From positions 62,001-126,000 of the forward strand of contig JALQPE010003059.1 in the NCBI GenBank assembly GCA_030407315.1: a stretch of DNA of 64,000 bases, in the 5' to 3' direction. This document shows positions 8,940-21,133 of the stretch, in pieces. The DNA comes from Asparagopsis taxiformis. Its lineage: Eukaryota > Rhodophyta > Florideophyceae > Bonnemaisoniales > Bonnemaisoniaceae. The translations under genes and the position numbers were made by a program. Each line of letters starts with the position of its first letter. Within the stretch, counting starts at the first letter, position 1. The notes under the pieces were generated by a model, which did no database searches, had not been told where the DNA came from, and saw only the letters and a program-made list of their open reading frames with translations.

Positions 8940-9787
8940 GGTGGCGGTTGGGTGTCTGCGTGTGGATTCTTGCGGATGGGAACGAGACTTGCCGCTTGGA
9001 CTACATCATTGATATAGAGGTTTAGGATGTTCGATACAACGATGTTGCGATTCAAGGCAGCAAAATGTTGAGTGAGAGGAGGAACTAACATAATATGTCT
9101 GTCGTAGAATCTAGACGCTGCACACTCCCTGATATCCGGTTTGGAAACGTTGAATATTGAATATAGTCCACGAGACGAGGGTCCGAAATGGAGAGCCCAT
9201 GACGTGTGAAATAGAATGATCCAAGGTAGCAACGGCCGATATCAACGAGTTTGCAGTGTGCACATTTGAATCCAACATCGACTCGTAGTGGTTTAATTCA
9301 CATTGTATATGGATTGTTGTTGTGTGACACAAATTCCAACGTGACTACGTCTGCACCACGGTGTAACAGTTAGTGAAGCTGTACACGCACTCAAAGATTT
9401 GAGTGGCGTATCTCAATGGTGACGATTTCATTGGTCGCACTACCCGCGCACGCGTTGTGTACAAGAACATTATGTTACCGCCTTCATTTTTTTTCATTAT
9501 GGTATATTCCTAGACGGAGGACCGCCCGGTTGTGGGAGTCGACGCTTTGTTGTGAACATGAAAACATCTTACTTCGTGCACCCTCCGGCAACAAATTCGT
9601 AAGTGAAGCAAAGTGAGGAGTTCAACTGCAACACATCACATGCGTCCAATATTCAAACGGGCGTAGTGCTCAAGAGCGTAAACGACTTGAGCCCAAATCA
9701 GCACCTCAACCCACCTCTTCAATATTATTATCAAAACTACAACTGCCTACCCCGGGTCCCATAAACATCACTAGCATACATAACCAA
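8940..9787. other. Intergenic region, no gene seen
   Basis: Contains the upstream region of the minus-strand gene 8556-8939 and the downstream region of the minus-strand pseudoprotease gene. No supported coding or repeat feature. Confidence 0.4.
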
Positions 9788-10847
9788 CTATACAGCTAAT
9801 GCCCGTCTAGGACTCTTGAAATCATCATATGACACAATCGACTTGTTGCTATTCACACCCACAATCTCCCCACCCTTGCCCTCGTTGTATGCTATTTTCT
9901 CCTGCTGTTTCCGTCTGGAAATAACGCAGACAATAAGTAACAAGACTATGATCCCAACCACGATTCCACCCGCCAAAACTCCTCCACTAACAAATCTCCT
10001 TACACTTCCCTCTGCAAACACAGCGTACGCACTTCTACTATCCACAAAGCGCACCTGTTGTTCGCGCAGCCACCCAGCATGTCGCGCCATTCGCACTGCG
10101 CGGGCGCCGTCATCGCCCTCACTCACCACTCCAATCAGCACCACATTCCCCATCTCGTCAAACTGCAGCACAGGTCCACCAACAAATTGCTCTCTGTAAC
10201 ACGCAAGTATAAAGGCACAACGTTAGCAAACTCCGAGCCATTCAAACTTGTTTCTTCAAATCTTCACAAAATACATACCTGATCGCACAGCGCGCATCTT
10301 CATATCTTGCACACAGCTCCTGCTCAGACTTGAATTCCGGAAACCATTTTTCACATTTGCGCTGCGGCGCAACAGGCACATCGACTTGTCTGAACGAGCC
10401 ATTTTCCAGCCCAATAACGCGTGCAAAGCTACCCTGTTCGGGTACATCATGGTTCACATTAACTCTCACCAAGCTAGCGTCAATCTTCTGTGCAAGTTTC
10501 ACAGCGGCGATACCGGGGCCGTTGAGCGCGAGCTGGATAGGGACGACACGCCCATCCGACACAAAGGCCCCGTTACTGCGCGAAATGCTGCTCACCCCGA
10601 CATGAACATGAGACATATTTGCGCATGGAGAGGCAGTCAACGCCCAGTCAGGAGCGACCATCACGCCGACGCACAGCTGATCCCGGCCGGTCAACACCAC
10701 GGTGCTGTTCAGAACGTCAATAGTACTGGGGAGGTCACGCGTCGAAAATGGCGCCATGTGCGATGTGAGCACCTCCGGACAAGCGTTTGCGCGCGCAGGA
10801 GGCTGGAATGTGGTGAGCAGGAGCAGGAAGAGTGCGAACGGGGGCAT
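9788..10847 (-). CDS. Membrane-anchored trypsin-fold pseudoprotease (two exons, 324 aa)
   Basis: Trypsin-like (S1) fold protein without catalytic residues. Exons are 10847-10279 and 10193-9788; the 85-nt intron runs GTATGT...TTACAG and joining gives a continuous 324-aa frame. Signal peptide at 1-21. The Cys pair around the active-site His is conserved (C59...C75) but TAAHC reads TASPC, so His is Pro74. The DIALL region reads GIAAV, so Asp is Gly. The GDSGGP loop, split by the intron, reads EQFVGGP, so the nucleophile Ser is Val194. The later VVSEG...W segment matches the C-terminal part of the fold. Then come a Gly/Val/Ile/Leu transmembrane helix (about 260-282) and a 42-aa cytoplasmic tail. 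Likely a single-pass surface protein for binding rather than proteolysis (inference). N-glycosylation-type sites NST and NMS are present. Confidence 0.8.
10194..10278 (-). other. Intron of the pseudoprotease gene (85 nt)
   Basis: Donor GTATGT and acceptor TTACAG on the minus strand. The splice lies inside an Arg codon (phase 2) two residues before the former active-site serine loop. Removing it restores the CxxREQFVGGPV order expected for the fold. Confidence 0.75.
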
Positions 10848-13104
10848 GGTGGATGCGTTGGTGAGTGGTGCGAGCGAGGGCGCTGTTGGGAGTGGGGGTT
10901 GTGGTTAACAAGTATGTTGCTGGATGGTTTCGGCGAGAAATGGGATTGATGCAGACGGTTTTGACGTGTTGCATCGCGAATGGTAGATCTATGGCTTACG
11001 GCTGAGTTGCGTCGGTGGACAATTTGCAGCCGGACAGCATCGCATCGCGCGGTAGGATTGAATTGACGAACGCCATATGGGAAACGGGGCGTGGTGGTGT
11101 TTGAGGGTGGAGTGACGGTAATCAGCCCACGTTGGTTTACCTGAGTGTAGATTGTTGTTGCGAGGCGGTCGAGCCGAACGTGGTCAATGCATGAATGGAC
11201 AAATGTCAGGACCACGTCATCGTACGGTTTTAGATTGAATTCAAGTGGCCAATCGTGTTAGTACAAATCTCCTGAATGGACCAATTACAGTGTTTTCCTC
11301 ACATTGACTCACCTTGGACGCCATATGTGTGTGCTTCTCGATTGTTTAACGCCAACCTATTCATCGAGAAACAGGTGGACTTACATGTGCTCATGAATGC
11401 CCTATCATGACCAATCTTTATAAGCACGCTCCGGAAGCAAGGCGTATTTTGTTGCGAGCAATTCAAACGATGTAACTGCTTCTCGGATTCCCAGTTGTGT
11501 AAATAGCCCAACTTTTTATATTCCTACCTGACCAATGATTGGTGTATTACTTCGTTCCTCGAAGTATTCACTCACAGTGCGAATGTTTAGAGATGCAAAC
11601 ATTTTCGGAAACCATTCCAGCGCTTTGATATGTCTTTCATAGCAACTGCCGAGTTTATCTCCTTCCTAATCTGGGTGATTAACATTGATGTAAGCCCGTA
11701 CGTAGAATCCGTTTTGATCACTTCACTACATTGCAGCTTACGATGGATAAATTCAACACATCAACCCTTCAGAAACAGCACAGGAATGATTTCGATAGTC
11801 CATAACATCTGAAATTCACGACACTTGTCTGATGGTAGAGCATACCACGTACGAATCAAAATAGTACAGCGTACTAAATGCTGGAAACACGTTGTCTCCC
11901 GGAAACGCTTGGTAAGACTTCTATACGACTACACTCCAAGTCTTGGACGGAGTGCAAGCCCCTCATTTTTGCCAATACTATTCCTACTTACATCTTTGCG
12001 CGCAGTAAATTCTTCCGTCAATGCGAGTCGCCCATCACCGATTTTACAAAAAGCAGGTGTTCAAACCAAAATGGGAGCCGCATAGTTCCCGAATGGTGGA
12101 GGGTTAAGAAACGATATGACATGTCTCTGCTTTTCACGCCCATGCAGCGCAAGAACGCTGTGCTTTCTGTCTGCTGTAATGTAGTATGTTGCCAATGTAA
12201 AATAACACAGCAGGTTGCTACGACCACTCTTGCAGCTGTATTCGTCATCGGAAATTATCATCTGTCTTGCGTGCTTGCGAGCACAGCATATTCCAATTTT
12301 ACGAACACGCTCGTGACAAAAGACGTACTCATTGCGCGAGGTAATGAATAGATTATAACATATGAAATGCGCATCTCGTTTCACTCATCCGTGCCAGCAA
12401 ACTGGAATAGTTCTTCCGGCAGAATATTGCGCTTTGAGAAGTCATCATCACTCAACGGTTCTCATACTGCATGAAACACTTGCTGATATCATCAGTCCTA
12501 CTATTGCACGACTTCCATGCGCGATCTAGCACTTAGTTTTGTCTGTTTGATGAGATCGCATACCCTAAGGACAGGTTAATTCTTCGTAAGGGTTTCTCAG
12601 AGATAGATGACCATTCTAGCATTGTCCAGTAAGTACAATACGTTGGTGTATCCCAAATTGCTCTACCATGGAGACGGAATATCGAAGCGCCCTTGGTTCT
12701 CAGACAGACGGGTTTCATATCCGTTCCGGCGGCACTTACAATTCTGCGCGATTCATGTGTAGATAGATTGCGTGACTTTCACCAGGATTGGCCTATATAC
12801 AAAGATATTACGGTTCGAAACACCACATCAAAGCGTGCTCGGACGCAAACGTGAATCAAACGACATCTGACATTTCTTCTGCTCAGAAATACTTCGGAAA
12901 CATGTATCAAGGCCGACATGGATAACATGCCATGGAATTATTCTTAGAGATTCGCTGTCCTTTTCAATGCTAATGCCCGAGTGATGTACGAAATCGAACC
13001 CTAATCAATGGCGGAAGTAACGCTCGCGCAGATCGACACTAGCGAGCGTTTTTTCCAAAACAAAACCCTCGTTGGTGGGGTACAGATCACAGCAAGAAAT
13101 AGAA
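10848..13104. other. Long intergenic region, no gene seen
   Basis: No family similarity or convincing reading frame on either strand. TGACCAAT/GGACCAAT words recur at about 11276, 11408 and 11531. Otherwise unremarkable AT-rich sequence. Confidence 0.4.
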
Positions 13105-13110
13105 TATAAA
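13105..13110 (+). promoter_or_regulatory. TATA box of the first GRREVNWD gene
   Basis: TATAAA 83 nt before the ATG at 13188. A second TATAAA-like word occurs at about 13140. The equivalent gene at 17253 has a TATTTAAGAG element about 80 nt before its start. Confidence 0.55.
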
Positions 13111-13187
13111 GCCTCGATCATGCATGCTTTTCCAGCGTTATAAACTGGATCTGTGTCTCCAACATTGCACAACAATCACGTCCTACC

Positions 13188-14074
13188 ATGAGAAGCTCTG
13201 TTATCCCCATCGTCGTTCTAGCTACCTTGGTGGCAGCCGTTGCCGCTCAGGGCAGAAGATGCCCACGGTTCAGAACGCGAGTAATTAGACGAGCTTCCAA
13301 TTCTGCGAGAGGCATCACGGCTAGAGTGAATATTTTCAGACAATTGCTTGGCGACCCCAACAACTTGAATGAACCAGCGACATTTGAAACTGGTAGACGT
13401 GAGGTATGTCCGATAATCTTTCAGCGCGTTGTACGCCGCACAGGATTGCACGATTTCAACTGATACTAATCCAAGCTTACCTTCATGTACATTAGGTCAA
13501 CTGGGATGCACCGATTGTGCCTTTCAACATGCCCGGAGATTTCTTCAATACAATGGTCACTCGTGGGCTAGTTCTCGAGACTGAAGATGGAGAATTTGTG
13601 GTGTCAAATTCAGCGGATCCTGTAGACGACGCTTTTAACAGCATAATCCCGCAAGGGCTTGCAAACCAATTCAAGAGATTCTCGCCAGATCGTCTCTTCA
13701 GTCCTTTGAACAACGTAAAATTCACAGCAACATTCCGTGGCTCCGGATCGATGAACAAGGCAGCTGTGAGTGGATTCGGCGCAGTATTCGTTGATGTTGA
13801 CCAGTCTGGTATGACATATATGGATTACTTTGATTGCAACGGCTGCCTGATTAGGAGGGTATTTGTCCCACCGCGCAACAGGGGTCTTAGCTTTGCTGGA
13901 CTTGTTGTCTTGAAAAATGGGGCCCTAGACCCTGTGATTTGCTCGGTTCGATTTGGACTTGGTACCATTTCTCTTACTGGGTTCGCGGACACTTATCAGC
14001 CCAATACGTTTGCTGCCGATGTTGTTGTACTTGACGATTTCATATATGGTGAACCACAGCCGATAGGCATGTGA
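13188..14074 (+). CDS. Secreted bacterial-type GRREVNWD protein, copy 1 (two exons, 264 aa)
   Basis: Exons 13188-13403 and 13496-14074, intron of 92 nt (GTATGT...ATTAG) in phase 0. The 264-aa product has a signal peptide (residues 1-21, ending AVAAQG), and the splice rebuilds GRRE-VNWD, followed by PGDFFN, VTRGLVLET, a GFGAVFVDVD strand and YFDCNGCLIRRVFVP, then GLSFAGL. This order matches a family of bacterial extracellular proteins that begin GRREINWDGVP and contain FSPxRLF and FGAVFTDVD; function of that family is not established. The gene is paralogous to the one at 17253, with the same intron position. AATAAA at 14103 is a likely polyadenylation signal. Probably acts at the cell surface or wall. 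A gene of bacterial descent that gained an intron is the simplest reading (inference). Confidence 0.85.
13404..13495 (+). other. Intron of GRREVNWD copy 1 (92 nt)
   Basis: GTATGT donor and ATTAG acceptor, phase 0, exactly between the Glu of GRRE and the Val of VNWD. Confidence 0.8.
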
Positions 14075-17000
14075 TGGCGCACGGTTGCTGCAGATTGCGA
14101 GGAATAAAGACAGGAATGTTTCCTAGTTGGTTGAATGATGGCTCATATCGGTTAGTTGCATGCGGCTAAGGCGGTAGAAATTTGTGTTTTCTCACCTTGG
14201 GGGTGGTATCTTGAAATCAAACTTGGATGGGAGTCGTTTGCTTGGTGCGATTCGTTCAGTTGCCTAGCAAACCGTTGGGAAAAGCTTTTGAGTCAGCGCG
14301 GAGCGTCATGAATATGATGATTGTAACGCTGATGCCATCATTCTGGGGGATTCGAATTCACCCTGGGTCACAGAGACACAAAGTTGAGATCGAGAATTGG
14401 AACTTGGACATATTTCGTGTTCGACGAGGTGGCGTAGTGCAAACGTGAGCTTACCATTAAAATCATGAGCATAACTGTAATGAAAGAAAGGACTAATTAT
14501 ATTTCCGGTAAACCAATACCGTAATCTGTGACAAAGAAAATAGATATTCGATCGCCCGCCTCAATCCCATTCCAACGCCGCCCATACTTCCGCAGACGAT
14601 TACACTCATTCGCACCAACATGCACCGGCTGAGTTGCACTTCCTTATGAAAGTGGAAAATGTGCGATTTGCAAGTCATTTTCCAGAACCTTTCTCCACGC
14701 GCGTTCCACAAATGTCCGTTTGACGATGAAGAATAAATCGATTTATGGGTTATATTCGACAGGGCGATGCCGCACTTTGGTGCTTCATAACTTCTTTTCA
14801 TCCAGGCCTTTCTTCTTCAGTCTCGTTGCATACTGGAAAAATTCATAAGAATGAAATATCTCATGAGGCCTGTTCTCGTAGAACTAACCACTATCATCAT
14901 TCGGCCTACTAATCTCCACATGTTAGACCGTGCGCCGATTGGATTTCTCGAAGATACCGCCACGCCTCGTTCCACAGTGAACTGGAATATCGCGTGCCGA
15001 TTTGTCGCGAGATTCGAATCCACATTCGCGCAATTTCAGATACTGCAGCACATGACCCAAGGAGACTCCTGAACCGCGACACGCAGATATCGCCTTTACG
15101 TCTATTGTTCTTCGCTGATGAATGGAGCCTCTTAGTAATCTGTCAATAATATTTTGAGGTATAATTCTGATCAGACTGTGAGACATCGCCCATCTGTTTG
15201 GTCAACTATTCCGAATTGTATTATCCACACATGCATCTTTCCCGAAAACATGGTGTTGCCACCTTGAATCCTGGTCTAGTTCCGCCAGGGCAACATTATT
15301 CATTCTCATCTCTTAAAATTCGTGTATTGCCAATATTCAAATTGGATAAGATTATAGAATGTTGCTAATAGTCATACTCAACTACATATCCATGTCGAGA
15401 AGAGTTCACAGCCCATAACTTGACATCGAAATTCCAGGCCAGAGTACAACAAGCGGTTGTTCAACAGGCAGGAGTATTACAGATTTGGGTTAGGACTAGC
15501 CTTGGCGACGAGGACGTGAGTCGAAGCAGCCGACCAACCGAATGATATGACTCAAAACTATGACCGTTCTCTCTCTCGGTTCGCGAAAAAGCCATCATCA
15601 TTGCGACCCTCAATCCCGGCTGTTGGTACGATGGCAATGCAAATTAACCGGGCCAGCTAGGATTACACCTTTATAGTTAAACTCAGCGAGGTTAGTGGAC
15701 AAGAGGTGCGCGGTTTACACAATGTTGTGATTAAATGCACATGATGAGAAATGGCGAGTCGCGCAATCGCACGATGTTGTTCTACAGCTGGTTATGTAAG
15801 TTTGACGCAACCATTACATTACCGTGACCGACAGAATCTCAAGTCGGCCGTTGGCGCAGTGCGAGATACAATTACGAGAATATCTGATACACAACCAACT
15901 AGAATGGCTTCTTCACGCCCCAGACACGTATAGACTGAGGCGTCCTACAGATGAAGTTATGTCTGCAGAAGGGGCCAAGGATTTTAAGTTGCTAAGTTTC
16001 GTGTTACACATATATACATCTTTTCAGCACATCGTAGTACAGTAAGAAATGAGCAAATTAGTGTGTCAAGGACACATTCTTGAGAAGTTTACGAGGAGCT
16101 ATGGGGGTATATGATCAACATGATGCTAGGCCGATTTCGATGCATAGATCTGCTCGAATCGTGCCATTACTAGTCACGTGTCACGCATCTATTTCATCGT
16201 GGTACCGCAAATTGTAGTATCGCGTTCCACGTACCTAAATATACCTTTCGGTATGCAGTGATTGTTTCAGAGTCAGTAACTAATTTCTATCTTTTCACAT
16301 TCTGATGCTCATCATCAAGATACGCCACCGGTGATTTACGGTACGATACGTTCTCCAACTTACCGTAAAAAGCGGCGAACCGTTCGTGACAACATGCCTT
16401 GTCTGCACGTCTTATCCTTCTCTGGAAGCATCTTCAATCTACATATTACAATTTAATAGGACCAATGAGATCACATGAATAAAAATTTGCTCGATACGAA
16501 CTATCTAAGATCTTACAGTTACTCGCTTCGATATTCACATGATCGGAAGGAACAGGCAGAGCTTGAACTGGCAATTCCGGCTAATGTAAGCTTCTCCGTT
16601 ACGAAAGCACAACTATACCAACGGTCCTGATCATTCCACGATTTGTTAACTCGTCACTGGAATACGCATACTGGATTGTTAATAGAGTTGGAAGATACCA
16701 TGTTGTCCAAGTTTCCGGGAAACAGAAACTTCAGATTAACTGAGTGTCAGCTTGATAATGTCAATGTTCTAGCTATCTAGAAAGAAGTTTGTCAAGTTAA
16801 CTGATTACCAACGAAATGTGACCCTTGATTATCTCGATCTCGTAATCCCATGTACGACAAGGAGTAGAGAAAAATGATCATAAATATCATAGTCTCTCGC
16901 TATAACATCCCGAGTGGCCCATAATTGTCTTTTGCGTCCTCCATTCAAACTGGGCTTTGCTGAATCGAGCTCCACTTTATTCATACGTACACAGCCTGCA

Positions 17001-17252
17001 GGTGTATGGGGTCTAAATGAAGGCCTGTGAGAGATGTAAAATATTCCCGCCTGACTATCGTTGGAATGCTGGCAGCTCCTCTCGTAAACAAGCGTACATT
17101 AATCTCAAATGAACAAGCTTTTTCTCAGTATTGTTTCTCCATCAAACAATCAGATGGCAGGATAGAAATGGTATTTAAGAGTCCCGAGAACTGTTTCGTG
17201 ACAGCTACTGTCTAAAGGCAAAGAAGTTCCACACCTTTGAGCCTGGAGCAAC
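14075..17252. other. Long intergenic region, no gene seen
   Basis: 3.2 kb of AT-rich DNA between the two tandem paralogues. No reading frame with recognisable similarity, no tRNA, no clear repeat. The duplicated unit therefore does not visibly include flanking sequence. Confidence 0.4.
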
Positions 17253-18142
17253 ATGAATATTCTCCGCGTCTTTTGCTTTGCTCTACTCTTGGTTGTCGCG
17301 TTTGCCCGCCGTGGTTGCAGGTCTCTTCGCGATCGCACTTTTACAGATACTGCACGCACAGCGGCCGGCCTGTTTTCCGAGGTTCGATCATTCCAGAGAG
17401 TTCTGGGTGGGCCTGTAAATGGGATGACGCCAGGTCCTCTGCGGGGGGGCAGAAGAGAGGTATGTCGATATGTGTCCTAGTCACCAACATTTTCCTTGGA
17501 CGCAACGGTTGCGGAAGACTCGAATTCTAACTTTCTATGATGTAAATCCATTCTGCTCTGACCATCTAGATCAACTGGGATGGAGCTCCAGTTCCGTTTG
17601 ATTTGCCTGGAGACTTTTTCAACAGGGTATCCCCACGCGGTCTGATCATGAACACACGAGGAGAAGAATTCCGTGTTTCCAACCCGCCTGGCTTACCCAA
17701 CGATGATCGTTTTGATTCCCTGATTCCGCGTAGAATCTCGACGATGTTCCGGACATTCTCCTCTCCTCGTCTTTTCTCTCCGTTCAGCTCCAACAGAATG
17801 ACAGTATCTTTCCGAGTACCGGGTGGAACACGTCGGGCATCTACGAGTGGATTCGGGGCTGTATTTGTCGATGTCGACGAACGAATGACGACGTACATGG
17901 ACTTTTTCGGACGCGACAACTGTCTGATCCGCAGGGTGTATGTGCCACCGAGCAGCAGCGGTCTGAGCTTTGCCGGTCTTACTACTAGACGTGGCAGAAG
18001 GAGAGCTTCAGGAATCTATAGAGTCGAGATCAATCTTGGATCGGTTGGACTGCAGGACTTCTCGAACCGGTTTAGAGGACGTTATATTGGTGATCTTGTT
18101 TTCATGGATGACTTCTTCTACGGAGAACCGCGAGGACTGTGA
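17253..18142 (+). CDS. Secreted bacterial-type GRREINWD protein, copy 2 (two exons, 259 aa)
   Basis: Exons 17253-17459 and 17570-18142, intron of 110 nt (GTATGT...TCTAG), phase 0. The 259-aa product has a short signal peptide (1-17, ending VVAFA), and the splice rebuilds GRRE-INWDGAP, the exact string typical of bacterial members. It is followed by PGDFFN, SPRGLIMNT, FSSPRLFSPF, GFGAVFVDVD and DNCLIRRVYVPP...GLSFAGL, ending FMDDFFYGEP. It is more Arg-rich than copy 1 (several RR pairs). Same strand as copy 1, 3.2 kb downstream: a tandem duplication that predates considerable divergence. AATAAA at 18163 follows the stop. Role unknown; extracellular by signal peptide and family. Confidence 0.85.
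17460..17569 (+). other. Intron of GRREINWD copy 2 (110 nt)
   Basis: GTATGT donor and TCTAG acceptor, phase 0, at the same residue boundary as in copy 1, so the intron was present before the duplication. Confidence 0.8.
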
Positions 18143-19713
18143 TCACATGCTACCGGGAAGCAAATAAATTTAGTTGATGTGGACACAGTTTTTGGTGAGT
18201 GTTAGTTTGCAAGAATGCTGAGGTGCTAGATAGACTAGAAAAAATGTGGTCTCTGCGAAGGAAGTAGGGTTGGGATAAGGCCTGATTATAGCAATACACA
18301 AACTTTAGAGATTCGAAGTATGTTATCATAAGGCTTGGTAAGTCCGCGGGGATCGGGGAAACTTAAGAAACTTACAAAGTTAATTAAATTGTTGATTACC
18401 CTTCCTGGAGGAGTAATATGAGAATTCGGTGATTTTGGAATATTTTCGCGCCAAATAAATCGCGGGCGATACAGAAATGCATCCGCGCACAGATATAGCA
18501 AACAAGCGTTCCCACCTTTATTAGACGGTATGAATATTGCACCTGATTTAGTCTTTAGAAGTCCATCTTGTAGTAGGTATTTTAGGCTTACCCCGAATAG
18601 GCACGTGCTGCCACATGATTGGCCAAGTCCCAGCCCGGGACTCGCCAGTCAGGTAAGCCGTCCAACTGCCCACGAGGTACACGTGAAGGACCCTCCCTCA
18701 CTGTAAACTATCTTACAGGTGAGCTGAGTGATTATCGGACCTCGGGTCCACTACGACTGACCCACACGGGGTAATTTATTTTGGCCGAGCGCCTTTACAC
18801 TGTCAACTAGTAACATGTATTACACTACCTGTATTCTATGCAATGATCTTGCACCTGCCGATCCGGCTACAACCAATACTATTGGGCAACCACTTGGGTT
18901 CATGCAGCTCGCATGCACACCCTAATCAATACCAATAGTGTAGCTTTATTTAGACTAACTACTAGTACTTAAGCTCCTCCGACTAGCAGAGGGTACCTAG
19001 CCTGAAAAGGAAACGTAAAGTTATTGGGACTTACGACCCCATTGACACAGCACCTCGCGGGCTTGCCGTTTATCTCAGTTCGAGATTCCCTCCTCTTCAG
19101 ACAACACTCTCACCAGCTTCGTGGCTCTATATTTTACGTCCCTTGCTCCATAGATACGCCCAGCGCGTGAGCACCTTCCCACTTAACGTGGATTATTGGC
19201 TTACCGCCAACGCGAAAGCAGCGTGAATATTTTGGATTCGTTTGCTCTACCGCTCACCTCGCTACAGAGGCTGGGGACCCTGTAGGCATCTACCTACTAC
19301 ACATCTTGTATACTCAAGACGTGTGTCAGCTTCTCTGCATCATTAGTAGAGGCTTGCGATGCTTAAAAGTCTTCCTTAGTAGGCCATGTAAAGTCAGTAT
19401 CATGCTCTGGAGAGAGGAGCGCCACATAACGCTGCTACTTCCATGTGCTCCTGCCAAGCGTCCATTTTCCAATAGCAGATGCACCCCAACGTGATGGTAA
19501 ATCGGTCCAACAGTTCTGCCCGCCTGATATATGTATGATAGTACATTGGTACTGTGCGAGGATCATCTGTCATCGTTATACTTCGGAAATAATGGTCCTG
19601 TTCAGCCTCATGGCGGCTGTGCCTGGATTGGAAATATAGATCAAATTTCTGTGATCTGAAAATTTATGAAACCCCTCCGGGCTCATTAATAGAAAGTCCA
19701 ACCTCTGTACACT
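18143..19713. other. Region without genes, probably old mobile-element flank
   Basis: No coding region. Segment 18590-19300 differs in composition from its surroundings and lies downstream (minus-strand sense) of the Gypsy remnant, so it may include a decayed LTR or untranslated element sequence. No second copy exists in the window to prove this. Confidence 0.3.
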
Positions 19714-21133
19714 TTATATGATAACTGCAGCTTCCTTCTCAGGATTTGACCACCTCGAACTTGCACCTTGAAATGATCCAAACAAGAATTCCAACGGTTG
19801 ATGTTTCTGCTCCGCAGATGTTAATTCAAGGTGATTGGGTGGAATCTGCGTCAGGATTCCTGACCAGTGTTTATCACTGGCATCAGTGATTAAGCAGATC
19901 AGTTTTGATGCAGAGGGATGTGCCAACACAACGGAAATTGCCAAATATTGATTCACTTTTGCGAAAGCCTCCCTGTGATTTTCATTTAATCCATTAGCAT
20001 CTAAGGCGTACTCTGGTAGTCTGCGCTTCTTCCTTGTCCCTGCCATCTTATAAATGTCCTCTAATGTCCTCCATGAGCACAGCCAGAGGTTCAATTACAA
20101 TTGAGAACTGTGGTATTCTAGTGCACATCCATCCAGCTGCACAAATGAGCTTTTGCAGATGATCAAATGTCGTTGGATATGGCATGCGTAGCTACGCATT
20201 CATCCCTGATGGATACATCTTAACACCATTACTACTGATAATTCGTCCACACCAACGGCCTTGTTGTCATGAGTAAATGGCACTTTGCAGCATGCAACTT
20301 GAAATAGTATTGCCTACACAAACCAAAAAATAGTTCCATGACATCCAGCAGCTCACCTTCTTCTGTGGCATAGATCAGTATATCATTCAACCAAAGAAGC
20401 AGATTCTACACATGGAGAAACAAATTATATGATTGGGTTTGCAAATGTTTAGCGCAGAGCTTTGATAATAGGCTACAGAACTGCGATGTCCATGCATGAC
20501 CCGAGTGGGGGTGTAAAATCCATCGAGAGTAATGAAGCACTGACATTCTTGTACGTCTTCTGCCAAAAGAAACTTCCAATAGCCTAGCAAAAGTCAATAG
20601 TCGCAAAGCACCTTCGATCGGCCATTCTGGCCATGAATCTCACAACTTTTGACACAAGCCATGCGTACGGAATGGTTACTTTGTTCACCCGCCGCAAGTC
20701 TGTAGTGAACCGAAACATTTCTGACCCCTTCTTGGGTATCAGAAGAGGAGCGCATGCCCATGCACTCAGGTTTTTCTTCTGGACCAAACCAAGTAGCCCC
20801 AGTTGCATCCCCTTTTAGGTCAAGAAATCATGCTTTTTCTGCGTGTAACGACGCAGCCTAACTCGCACCGGGAATGGATTCGGTTGTAGCTTGATCTGCA
20901 TCGGCTCGATGCTTACGGGCAGGTCAGATACTAGTCGTAGTCGGAATTTATCTCCATGATGTGCTAATATATTCTGCACACGTAGCCCCCGAATGGATAG
21001 GTAGTCCCGCTTCCATAGTGTGGTACAATTTAAGTTGGTCGACGGAACCGATGCGAGCGCGCGCGTTTACGTAAGTCCGCAAGCATCCGTTTGAGTCAGT
21101 AAGCTTCCGGTTCAACACGCCCTGACACGGCAA
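19714..21133 (-). mobile_element. Decayed Gypsy-type LTR retrotransposon remnant
   Basis: On the minus strand, broken frames spell parts of a Gypsy pol in the right order. 20808-20584 gives the start of reverse transcriptase (LLIPKKGSEMFRFTTDLRRVN, then FATIDF). 20590-20390 gives the next block (LAEDVQECQCFITLDG, then TPTRVMHG). 20094-19714 gives the RNase H start (LICLITDASDKHWSGILTQIP, later RWSNPEKEA). The 20948-21133 frame may be pre-RT sequence. Stops and frameshifts interrupt everything; no integrase or LTR pair is recognisable. It is related to the better preserved element at 31.6-34.8 kb, which shares the TDAS-HWxGILTQIP string. Confidence 0.75.

Noticed and set aside
12740..12830. 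tRNA-like GGTTCGAAAC string
   Set aside because: The preceding sequence does not fold into a cloverleaf with an acceptor stem.
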